Of a stretch of 64,000 nucleotides of DNA, positions 1-6,347 are shown piece by piece. A model generated the notes under the pieces. It was not told the origin of the DNA, did not search any database, and saw only the letters and a program-made list of their open reading frames with translations. Each line of letters begins with the position of its first letter. Position 1 is the first letter of the stretch. Origin of the DNA: JAJFUV01 sp964384215 (lineage in GTDB: Bacteria; Acidobacteriota; Terriglobia; Bryobacterales; Bryobacteraceae); NCBI GenBank assembly GCA_964384215.1, contig CAYLLB010000007.1, forward strand, positions 62,001 through 126,000, in the 5' to 3' direction. The position numbers and the translations under genes are program-made.

Positions 1-201
1 GGCAAACCCCCGGTTGCGCTCCATGCGGACCACCCGCGCGCCGGCGCGTTGCGCTACCTCGACGGAGTCGTCGCTGCTGGCATTGTCCACCACCAGCACT
101 TCCGATGGCGAAACGGTCTGCGCCGCAAGCGAACGGAGCGCCGAGGCAAGAAGGTCCTGCCGGTTCCAGTTCGGAATGATTGCGGTCACGGCCGTCGACA
201 C
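1..201 (-). CDS. Glycosyltransferase family 2, N-terminal part (cut by window edge)
   Basis: Translating the minus strand from a GTG at 201 gives 67 residues beginning VSTAVTAIIPNWNRQ and containing LVVDNASSDDS, the nucleotide-sugar binding start of a GT-A fold family 2 glycosyltransferase. An AAGG Shine-Dalgarno-like sequence lies about 9 nt upstream of the GTG. The gene runs off the left edge, so the catalytic DxD and acceptor regions are not visible. It lies 72 bp downstream of a second GT2 gene on the same strand, so both probably belong to one cell-surface polysaccharide or glycolipid locus. The family call is firm; substrate is unknown. Confidence 0.8.
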   Translation of the reverse strand, partial: MSTAVTAIIPNWNRQDLLASALRSLAAQTVSPSEVLVVDNASSDDSVEVAQRAGARVVRMERNRGFA

Positions 202-273
202 AGAGTCAATCCTTATGCGTGAATGGACGGAGAATACGGAACAGCAGGCGGGTTCGTAAATTCGATCTTATCA

Positions 274-957
274 CTACCTACGCTTGCGCGCAAAACGTTT
301 TCTGGCCAGGAAGAACAGATTATGGAAGCCGTCGCGCCACGGATTGAGCTTGATCTCGCCTAAACGGGACGAATACTGGATGGAGATCTCCCGGAAACGC
401 ACGCGCGGGTTCTTGAGCGCCTCGATTTTGATCTCCTCGCTGAAGGCCATGCCATCGCTGGTGAGATCCATCTTGTCAAGAATGGAACGGCGCAGCACCC
501 ACATGCCGGACTGCGAGTCGCGCACCCAGCGCAGGTAGAGGATCGACATCGCCAGCGAGAGCACCAGGTTGCCGAACTTGTGTTTGAAGCTCATGGCTTG
601 GCGATCCCGGACGGGGAAGCGCGATGCGTTGAGGAAGTCGGCCTCCAGGTGCAGGAAGGCCTCAAGCAGGTAGGAAATGGCATCCACCGGATAGCTGTGG
701 TCGCCGTCGAGCGTGATGATCACGTCGCCGGTAGCTTGGGCGAAGCCCCGCTTATATGCCCGCCCGTAGCCCCGCACTTCCTCCCGGATCACCTTGGCCC
801 CCAGGCTGGCGGCCACTTTCGAGGTGTTGTCGGTGGAGCCGTTGTCGACAACAATCACCTCGTCGATGAAGGCCGGCATGGGGCGCAAAACCTGCTCGAT
901 GCCCTGCTCTTCGTTCAGACACGGAATGATGACGGTGATCTTGAGGCCCTTATACAT
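274..957 (-). CDS. Family 2 glycosyltransferase, polyprenol-phosphate sugar transferase-like
   Basis: A 227-residue GT-A protein resembling dolichol/polyprenol-phosphate mannosyltransferase (DPM1/DpgS-like) enzymes, which move a sugar from a nucleotide donor to a lipid carrier at the cytoplasmic membrane face. Visible are the start strand VIIPCLNEE (about 9-17), VVDNGSTDNT (about 37-46) and the metal-binding DGD at 84-86. There are no C-terminal membrane segments; the C-terminus is a basic tail ending in RKRFARKRR, so membrane association would be peripheral. It is followed by another GT2 gene on the same strand. Its start codon is only 5 bp from the start of the divergent gene at 963. Sugar and acceptor cannot be told from sequence. 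Confidence 0.85.
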   Translation of the reverse strand: MYKGLKITVIIPCLNEEQGIEQVLRPMPAFIDEVIVVDNGSTDNTSKVAASLGAKVIREEVRGYGRAYKRGFAQATGDVIITLDGDHSYPVDAISYLLEAFLHLEADFLNASRFPVRDRQAMSFKHKFGNLVLSLAMSILYLRWVRDSQSGMWVLRRSILDKMDLTSDGMAFSEEIKIEALKNPRVRFREISIQYSSRLGEIKLNPWRDGFHNLFFLARKRFARKRR

Positions 958-962
958 GCAGT

Positions 963-1481
963 ATGATGGTGGGTGTCATGAAGTGGATCGCCTTATTATT
1001 ATGCAGCTTTCCGGCGCTGGCAGGCTTGACGGACGTCAAATCGGTCTATCTGCTGCCCATGACGCACGGGATGGACCAGTACCTGGCGAACCATCTGGTC
1101 AAGGCCGGCGTTTACCAGGTCGTGACGGATCCCAAGCGCGCGGACGCGGTCTTCACCGACCGGCTGGGCGATGCGCTGGAGACCCGACTGAAGGAGTTCT
1201 ATCCGGAGCCGAAGCCCGAAGAAGAAAAGAAGGCCGAGGCGCAGGATTCAAGTGCGGCTCCCGCTTCGAAGGACGTCACCGAATACGCGGGAGCGCCGAC
1301 CCGGGTCAGTTCCTTCAGCGCCAGTAAAGGGAACCTGTTTCTCGTCGATGTGAAGTCGCGCGCCGTGCTCTGGTCCATACACGCGCGCCCCAAACACAAC
1401 ACACCCGCTGAACTCGACAAAACCGCAGGGCACGTCGTGAAGGCTTTGGACGAAGCGCTTCACCCCAAACCCAAGAAATAA
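963..1481 (+). CDS. Small secreted protein of unknown function
   Basis: I do not recognise a family. The 172-residue product has a hydrophobic N-terminus (MKWIALLLCSFPALAG) typical of a signal peptide, a globular part with alternating strands, a charged Pro/Glu/Lys linker (about 80-100) and a second short globular part near FLVDVKSRAVLWSIHARP that resembles the C-terminus of small periplasmic proteins of the same lineage. Starts at 963 or 978 are possible. The hexamer TATACA at 951-956 lies exactly 6 nt before ATG 963 and there is no Shine-Dalgarno, which favours a leaderless message from 963. Function unknown. Confidence 0.7.
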   Translation: MMVGVMKWIALLLCSFPALAGLTDVKSVYLLPMTHGMDQYLANHLVKAGVYQVVTDPKRADAVFTDRLGDALETRLKEFYPEPKPEEEKKAEAQDSSAAPASKDVTEYAGAPTRVSSFSASKGNLFLVDVKSRAVLWSIHARPKHNTPAELDKTAGHVVKALDEALHPKPKK

Positions 1482-1494
1482 GCCCGCCGTTGGA

Positions 1495-1905
1495 TCAGAT
1501 ATCCGAGCAGCAGAATTTGCACTTGGTCGCTTCGGCGGCCACGGTCTCCTTGCAGCGTGGGCAGACCTTTGTCGGCGGTGCGGGCGCCGGGGCCTCTTCT
1601 TTTATAAAACTCTTCGTGATCAAGTAGATGCAGAAGGCGATCACGATGAAGTCCACGATACTTCCCGCAAAGTTGCCGAAGTTGATCGCGTTCACCACTT
1701 CCTTACCGTCGGCACCCACGGTCTTGGTGAGGATCATCTTCGCCGTACGCCACTCGCCGCCTGGGATCAGTAGGCTGATCAACGGCATGATGATGTCCGC
1801 CACAAGCGACGAAACCACTTTACCGATGGCCCCGCCGATGATGACGGCGATCGCGAGGCCAAGAACTTGATGCTTCAACAGGAAATCCCGGAATCCCTTG
1901 ATCAT
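1495..1905 (-). CDS. mscL: Large-conductance mechanosensitive channel MscL with C-terminal zinc ribbon
   Basis: MscL opens under membrane tension and releases solutes on osmotic downshock. The 136-residue product begins MIKGFRDFLLKHQVLGLAIAV and has the two expected transmembrane helices (about 14-42 and 75-97) around a periplasmic loop. I chose the ATG at 1905 because GAGGAGG lies just upstream and this matches the family N-terminus; a longer frame reaches 1974. Unlike E. coli MscL, the cytoplasmic tail ends in a CxxC...CxxC zinc-ribbon-like motif (C115, C118, C129, C132) after a Pro/Ala linker. The gene converges with the secreted-protein gene 13 bp away. Confidence 0.93.
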   Translation of the reverse strand: MIKGFRDFLLKHQVLGLAIAVIIGGAIGKVVSSLVADIIMPLISLLIPGGEWRTAKMILTKTVGADGKEVVNAINFGNFAGSIVDFIVIAFCIYLITKSFIKEEAPAPAPPTKVCPRCKETVAAEATKCKFCCSDI

Positions 1906-2027
1906 TACGCCTCCTCTACCCTGCCCAGCTAAAGGGCACCGAATCATCTTAGTCCAGGGCGCAATGCAATTCAATGCAAATCCGCCCGCAACGGGCCCGC
2001 GGAGTATGGCTGGGCGCCGGGTGTATC

Positions 2028-2067
2028 CTGAGAGTTAGTGGAATGGTCCCGCGGACCCGGATCCGTG
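2028..2067 (+). promoter_or_regulatory. Leader of thiS with weak TPP-riboswitch resemblance (unproven)
   Basis: The 191-bp gap before thiS holds CTGAGAG at 2028-2034, matching the conserved CUGAGA of TPP riboswitches, and ACCCGGATCCG near 2055-2065, which resembles the ACCUGAUC half. The conserved second half that should follow is not recognisable, so this is only a candidate leader element. Confidence 0.15.
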
Positions 2068-2096
2068 GGGATGAGTTCCCTCCCAAGGTTCCCGGA

Positions 2097-2297
2097 ATGA
2101 AACTGGTTGTAAACGGAAAACCCCATAGCCACGGCGGCGGCGGCACGCTCGCCGAACTGTTTGAGGAATGCCGTGCGAATCCCGCGCAGGTCGCCGTCAT
2201 GATCAATGGCGAAGTCGTCCGCCGGGCCCAGTGGGATTCCGTCAAGCTGGTGGAGGGAGACCAGGTCGAGATGCTTGTGTTCGCAGCCGGTGGGTAA
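2097..2297 (+). CDS. thiS: Sulfur carrier protein ThiS
   Basis: ThiS is the small ubiquitin-fold protein whose C-terminal glycine thiocarboxylate donates sulfur to the thiazole ring of thiamine. The 66-residue product begins MKLVVNGKPHSHGGGG and ends in the required Gly-Gly (VFAAGG). The ATG at 2097 gives the normal family length; an upstream in-frame ATG at 1974 would add 41 residues with no similarity to the family. It is the first gene of thiS-thiG-thiH-thiE, with thiG starting 3 bp after its stop. No thiF (the ThiS adenylating enzyme) is seen in the window. Confidence 0.93.
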   Translation: MKLVVNGKPHSHGGGGTLAELFEECRANPAQVAVMINGEVVRRAQWDSVKLVEGDQVEMLVFAAGG

Positions 2298-2300
2298 GCG

Positions 2301-3077
2301 ATGCAGGGCGACTTTCGGTTAGGAGACCGCACTTTCACATCACGGCTGTTTCTGGGAACGGGGAAGTTTTCCAGCACGGACGCCATGTTGCGCGCTGTCC
2401 GCGCATCCGGCGCGGAACTGGTAACGGTGGCTCTGCGGCGATTTCACGAAGGCCGGGCCGCCGACGACGTCTACGGTCCTTTATCGTCCTTGCCCGGGAT
2501 CACCATCGTCCCCAACACCTCGGGAGCCATGAACGCGAAGGAAGCGGTTCGGGCGGCCATGCTGGGGCGTGAATTAAGCGGCAGCCCGTTCGTCAAACTC
2601 GAGATCCATCCCAATCCGCATCACCTGCTGCCGGATCCCATCGAAACGTACGAGGCAGCCAAGATCCTGAGCCGGGAAGGCTTTTTCGTGTTGCCGTACA
2701 TGCCCGCCGATCCCGTGCTTGCGAAACGCCTGGAAGATGCCGGCTGCGCGGCAGTCATGCCCCTTGGAGCCGCCATCGGCAGCGGGCAGGGATTGACCAC
2801 CGCGGGAATGGTCGAAATCATGATTCGCGACGCCTGCGTCCCGGTGATCGTGGATGCGGGCTTGCGTTCGCCGTCGGAGGCGGCCGCGGTTATGGAGATG
2901 GGCGGGGACGCGGTCTTGGTCAACAGCGCCATCGCCGCCGCGGACAACCCGGAGTTGATGGCTGAGGCGTTCGCCGCGGCGGTCGCAGCCGGCCGGAAGG
3001 CTTGGCAGGCCGGATTGATGCCGAGAAGTGAAGTGGCGGTCGCCACCAGCCCGCTCACCGCTTTCTTGGGAGACTGA
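2301..3077 (+). CDS. thiG: Thiazole synthase ThiG
   Basis: ThiG condenses 1-deoxy-xylulose 5-phosphate, ThiS thiocarboxylate and dehydroglycine into the thiazole phosphate of thiamine. The 258-residue TIM-barrel has the expected N-terminus (RLFLGTGKFSS), the Schiff-base lysine in FVKLEIHP (K99) and the phosphate-binding end GGDAVLVNSAIAAADNP. Length is normal. It lies between thiS and thiH, and its end meets or overlaps the thiH start, a tight operon arrangement matching the ThiG-ThiH complex known in proteobacteria. Confidence 0.96.
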   Translation: MQGDFRLGDRTFTSRLFLGTGKFSSTDAMLRAVRASGAELVTVALRRFHEGRAADDVYGPLSSLPGITIVPNTSGAMNAKEAVRAAMLGRELSGSPFVKLEIHPNPHHLLPDPIETYEAAKILSREGFFVLPYMPADPVLAKRLEDAGCAAVMPLGAAIGSGQGLTTAGMVEIMIRDACVPVIVDAGLRSPSEAAAVMEMGGDAVLVNSAIAAADNPELMAEAFAAAVAAGRKAWQAGLMPRSEVAVATSPLTAFLGD

Positions 3078-3081
3078 CATC

Positions 3082-4200
3082 GTGGCTGCCACAATCCCGG
3101 ATTGGCTGGACCCTTCCCCCTGGCTTGAATGGATCAAACGGGCGGACCGATCCATGGTCGCCGCGGCATTGTCCTCCAAGAGTCCCGGGATCCGGGAACT
3201 CGCGGTCCTGTTGTCTCCGGCCGCCGCGCCGGAGTTGGAAACGATGGCACAGCGGGCGCGCGCCATCACCCGGCGTCACTTCGGGCGAGTCGTGACGCTC
3301 TATGCGCCGCTCTACTTGTCGAGCCGTTGTTTTTCGGGCTGCGTCTACTGTGGCTTTGCCTCCAACCGTTCCACGCCGCGTCACATGCTGACGCTGGAGC
3401 AAGTGGATGCGGAACTGGACGCGCTGAAGCGGAGGGGCATGGAGGAGGTCCTGCTGCTGACGGGCGAGCGCAACGCCGCGGCGGGCTACGAGTACGTGCG
3501 CGATTGCGTGGAGCGGGCGGCGTCCCGATTCTCCACGGTGCTGGTGGAAGTGTTCCCGATGAGCGAACAGGAGTACGGCGGGCTGGCCGCCGCCGGATGC
3601 ACGGGGATCACGCTTTACCAGGAAACCTACGATCCGCAGACCTATGAGCGGATGCACCTCTGGGGACCGAAGCGCAACTACGCGGCGCGCCTGGAAGCTC
3701 CCGCGCGTGCGCTGGCTGGCGGCCTGCGTACAACCGGCTTGGGTGCGCTGTTGGGTTTGAGCGATCCCTTCTTCGACATGCTCAGTCTCTACCGCCATGC
3801 GAGTTACCTGTTGCGGCAGTTTTGGAGGGGTGGCGTCGCCCTCTCTTTCCCGCGCATACGGCCGGAGGCCGGGGGCTTCCAACCGCCGTTCCCGGTGACC
3901 GAACGACTGCTGGCCCAGATCATCTTCGCTTTCCGGATCTGCCTGCCGGACGTCCCGCTGGTGCTTTCTACCCGCGAGAGTCCGCGCTTCCGCGACGGCA
4001 TGGCAGGTGTGGGAATCTGCAAAATGAGTGCCGGCAGCCGGACTACCGTCGGCGGCTACGGCGACAGTGCCAGTTCCTCCGAGTGCCAGTTCGATGTCAA
4101 CGATGGGCGCGACGTGCCGACGTTTTGTGCCATGCTGCGCGGGAAGGGCTTGCAGCCCGTCTTCAAGAATTGGGATGCGGCTTACCGGGACGCCATATGA
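3082..4200 (+). CDS. thiH: 2-iminoacetate synthase ThiH (radical SAM tyrosine lyase)
   Basis: ThiH cleaves tyrosine by radical SAM chemistry to give dehydroglycine for ThiG. The motif CFSGCVYC supplies the CX3CX2C ligands of the 4Fe-4S cluster, and the family landmarks LYQETYDPQTYERMH and GLSDPFFD are present. I place the start at GTG 3082, 4 bp after the thiG stop (372 residues); an ATG at 3028 would extend it back 54 nt into thiG. Having ThiH rather than the oxygen-dependent ThiO suggests the pathway works at low oxygen. The stop overlaps the thiE start in ATGA. Confidence 0.94.
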   Translation: MAATIPDWLDPSPWLEWIKRADRSMVAAALSSKSPGIRELAVLLSPAAAPELETMAQRARAITRRHFGRVVTLYAPLYLSSRCFSGCVYCGFASNRSTPRHMLTLEQVDAELDALKRRGMEEVLLLTGERNAAAGYEYVRDCVERAASRFSTVLVEVFPMSEQEYGGLAAAGCTGITLYQETYDPQTYERMHLWGPKRNYAARLEAPARALAGGLRTTGLGALLGLSDPFFDMLSLYRHASYLLRQFWRGGVALSFPRIRPEAGGFQPPFPVTERLLAQIIFAFRICLPDVPLVLSTRESPRFRDGMAGVGICKMSAGSRTTVGGYGDSASSSECQFDVNDGRDVPTFCAMLRGKGLQPVFKNWDAAYRDAI

Positions 4201-4844
4201 AAGAAGCGTTCGGCCTCTACCTGGTGCTGACGGACCCCGCCACCGGCTACGAGAAGTGCACCGAAGCCGCCGTCGAGGCGGGAGTGAGATACGTGCAACT
4301 GCGCATGAAGAGCAACTCCTGGGAAGAAGTGCTCGACATGGCGCGACGGCTGCGGCGGATCACAGCGGGCAGCGCGACTCGGTTCGTCGTCAACGACGAT
4401 GTGGAAATCGCCCGCGAAGCGGACGCCGACGGCGTACACCTGGGCCAGCTTGACATGAGCCTGGCCGAAGCCCGCAAACGCTGGCCGGTGCCGGGGAAGA
4501 TCTTCGGCTGGTCTACGCATAACGAACAGCAGCAGCGGCGCGCGGAAGAACTTGCGCCGGACTATATCGGCGTGGGCCCGGTCTTTGCCACTCCGACGAA
4601 GCAGGACGCAGACCCCACGCTCGGGCTCGACCGGATGGGCCGCATGATCCTCGGCACGACGCTCACTGCGGTCGCCATCGGCGGGATCAACCGGGAGAAC
4701 CTGACGGAAGTCCTGCGCCACGGGGCGGTGAACTATGCCGTGGTTCGGGCCGTGACCCAGGCGTCCGATCCCCGTGCGGCCATCCAGGCGCTGCAGGACA
4801 TCTGGAAGGAGCATCGCGCCTTCATTCGCGGTTCGGAGAAATAG
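4197..4844 (+). CDS. thiE: Thiamine-phosphate synthase ThiE
   Basis: ThiE joins thiazole phosphate and hydroxymethylpyrimidine diphosphate to thiamine monophosphate. The 215-residue TIM-barrel shows the signatures VQLRMKS (normally Q-R-x-K), FVVNDDVEIAREADADGVHLGQ, DYIGVGPVFATPTK and VAIGGI. Its ATG overlaps the thiH stop codon by 4 nt, so translation is probably coupled. It ends the thiamine operon and converges with rapZ 10 bp away, within an inverted repeat at 4841-4866. Confidence 0.95.
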   Translation: MKEAFGLYLVLTDPATGYEKCTEAAVEAGVRYVQLRMKSNSWEEVLDMARRLRRITAGSATRFVVNDDVEIAREADADGVHLGQLDMSLAEARKRWPVPGKIFGWSTHNEQQQRRAEELAPDYIGVGPVFATPTKQDADPTLGLDRMGRMILGTTLTAVAIGGINRENLTEVLRHGAVNYAVVRAVTQASDPRAAIQALQDIWKEHRAFIRGSEK

Positions 4845-4866
4845 CCAGGCAGGCCTACTTGGCTAT
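4841..4866. terminator. Inverted repeat at convergent stops of thiE and rapZ
   Basis: ATAGCCA (4841-4847) pairs with TGGCTAT (4860-4866) around a 12-nt loop. The left arm includes the TAG stop of thiE, and the rapZ stop lies just inside the right arm. There is no U-tract, so it would at best be an attenuating or RNA-stabilising hairpin read from both sides. Confidence 0.35.
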
Positions 4867-5742
4867 GTCCCGATGTGTGGCTTTCACCGTGTAGCCGGCG
4901 CGGGACAGCCGCCGTCGAATCTCGTCGGCCATCATCACTGAGCGGTGCCGCCCGCCCGTGCATCCGAAGGCGATTGTCAGGTAACTCTTGCCCTCCCGCA
5001 CATAGTGCGGCATCAAGTAAATCAGCAATTGCGAGATGCGTTCGATGAATTCGACCGTTTGAGGGAACGACCGTATATATGCCGCCACGCGCGGGTGCCG
5101 GCCGCTCAAATCCTTGAACTCCGGCATGTAATTCGGATTGGGCAGGAAACGGACGTCGAAGACCAGGTCGCTGTCGGCCGGAACACCATAGCGGAAGCCG
5201 AAACTGGTCACGTAGACCATGATCCGGGTCTGTTCGCTCGAACCGCGGAACTTGTCTTCGATGACTTTGCGGAGTTCGTGGACGTTGAACTTCGAGGTGT
5301 TGATGATGTGGTCGGCCAGGGCACGGATCGGCGCCATGTGCCGCCGCTCGGCCGCGAGGCTTCGCGCTACGCTCCGATCGGTGCCCAGGGGATGAGGCCG
5401 GCGGGTCTCGCTGAAGCGGCGCACCAGCGTGTCCTCGTCGGCCTCCAGGAATACAAGCGTTGTTTCAATGTTCTGCCGGAGCTTCCGGTAGATCTCCGGA
5501 AAGCGCTTCAATTCCGCGCCTTCGCGAATGTCCACCACCAGCGCCGCCCGCCGGATGCTGGGCGATTCCTTGGTCAGTTCGGCAAACTTGGGGATGAGAC
5601 CTACTGGGAGGTTATCCACCGAGTAGTAGCCCAGGTCTTCAAGCGACTTGAGCACCGTGGCTTTGCCCGATCCGCTTAATCCTGTCAGGACGACCAGTTC
5701 GGCCTTGCCGGAATCTCTTTCCCCAGTGCTCTTCTTGGCCAT
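4855..5742 (-). CDS. rapZ: RNase adapter / nucleotide-binding protein RapZ (YvcJ family)
   Basis: RapZ-family proteins are P-loop NTP-binding adapters; in enterobacteria RapZ directs RNase E to the GlmZ small RNA, and in Bacillus YvcJ affects competence. The 295-residue product has a Walker A GLSGSGKAT at 21-29, the conserved DNLP segment, the middle VTSFGFRYGVPADSDLVFDVRF split across the two domains, and the signature GCTGGRHRSV near the C-terminus. I chose the ATG at 5742 (MAKKSTGERD); the longer frame to 5847 has no family similarity. The start codon lies just upstream of the hpf stop (5756), 13 bp apart, so it is the last gene of rpoN-hpf-rapZ. Its RNA target here is unknown. Confidence 0.93.
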   Translation of the reverse strand: MAKKSTGERDSGKAELVVLTGLSGSGKATVLKSLEDLGYYSVDNLPVGLIPKFAELTKESPSIRRAALVVDIREGAELKRFPEIYRKLRQNIETTLVFLEADEDTLVRRFSETRRPHPLGTDRSVARSLAAERRHMAPIRALADHIINTSKFNVHELRKVIEDKFRGSSEQTRIMVYVTSFGFRYGVPADSDLVFDVRFLPNPNYMPEFKDLSGRHPRVAAYIRSFPQTVEFIERISQLLIYLMPHYVREGKSYLTIAFGCTGGRHRSVMMADEIRRRLSRAGYTVKATHRDIAK

Positions 5743-5755
5743 CGTGGATGCGCCG

Positions 5756-6322
5756 TCAGGCCTCCACCAGGTTGAAATGGCCGTCGCGGCGGCGCAGCAG
5801 GACCGAAAGGCGGTTGGACTCCGCGTCGCGGAAGACGAAGTAATCACGGTCCGCGCCGATCGCGATCAGCGCTTCTTCCACCGTCATGGGCTTGCGGTTG
5901 GCGTGCTGGTCGATGTGGAAGACTTTTACCACGTTGCCTTCCTCCGCCTCGACCTCGGCGGCCATGGGTCCCGTGCTCTCGGCGCCAGCCTCTTCCTCGT
6001 ACTCGCCGCGCTTGGGCGCGCGCTTGTTGTCGCGCCACTTTGTGCGCAGCTTGAGCACCTGCTTCTCGAGCTTGTCCACGGCTGTCGTCAGAGCGGCGAA
6101 CTGGTCGACGTCGCTGGCCAGGCCCCCCAGGGGATGATCTCCGAATTGAATGGTCACTTCGGCGTGGTTCAGGTGGCGCTCGACGTTGAGCACGACATGT
6201 GCTTCCCTGTCGATGCCGCCGTGACGGTCCAACAGTTTGCCCAGCTTGTCGAATCGGGACTCGATCTTGCGCTGCTGTGCCGGTGTGAAAACGCCCTGCT
6301 TGCCTTTGTAACTGATGATCAT
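5756..6322 (-). CDS. hpf: Ribosome hibernation-promoting factor, long form
   Basis: The 188-residue product is a long HPF/YfiA protein: an S30AE N-terminal domain (about 1-100) that occupies the decoding centre of resting ribosomes, an acidic Glu/Ala linker (about 105-130), and a C-terminal dimerisation domain (FHIDQHANRKPMTVEEAL... through about 185) that pairs 70S particles into 100S dimers. It starts 25 bp after the rpoN stop and is followed by rapZ; rpoN-hpf-rapZ is a widely conserved cluster, although the PTS gene ptsN often found with it is missing here. Confidence 0.95.
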   Translation of the reverse strand: MIISYKGKQGVFTPAQQRKIESRFDKLGKLLDRHGGIDREAHVVLNVERHLNHAEVTIQFGDHPLGGLASDVDQFAALTTAVDKLEKQVLKLRTKWRDNKRAPKRGEYEEEAGAESTGPMAAEVEAEEGNVVKVFHIDQHANRKPMTVEEALIAIGADRDYFVFRDAESNRLSVLLRRRDGHFNLVEA

Positions 6323-6347
6323 GTGTCCCTCCGTGAGAATGGAAAGT

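Noticed and set aside
1974..2096. TPP riboswitch before thiS
   Set aside because: Only the CTGAGAG fragment and a partial ACCCGGATCC match the consensus; the conserved second-half helices are not there. Kept only as a weak candidate, pending a covariance search.
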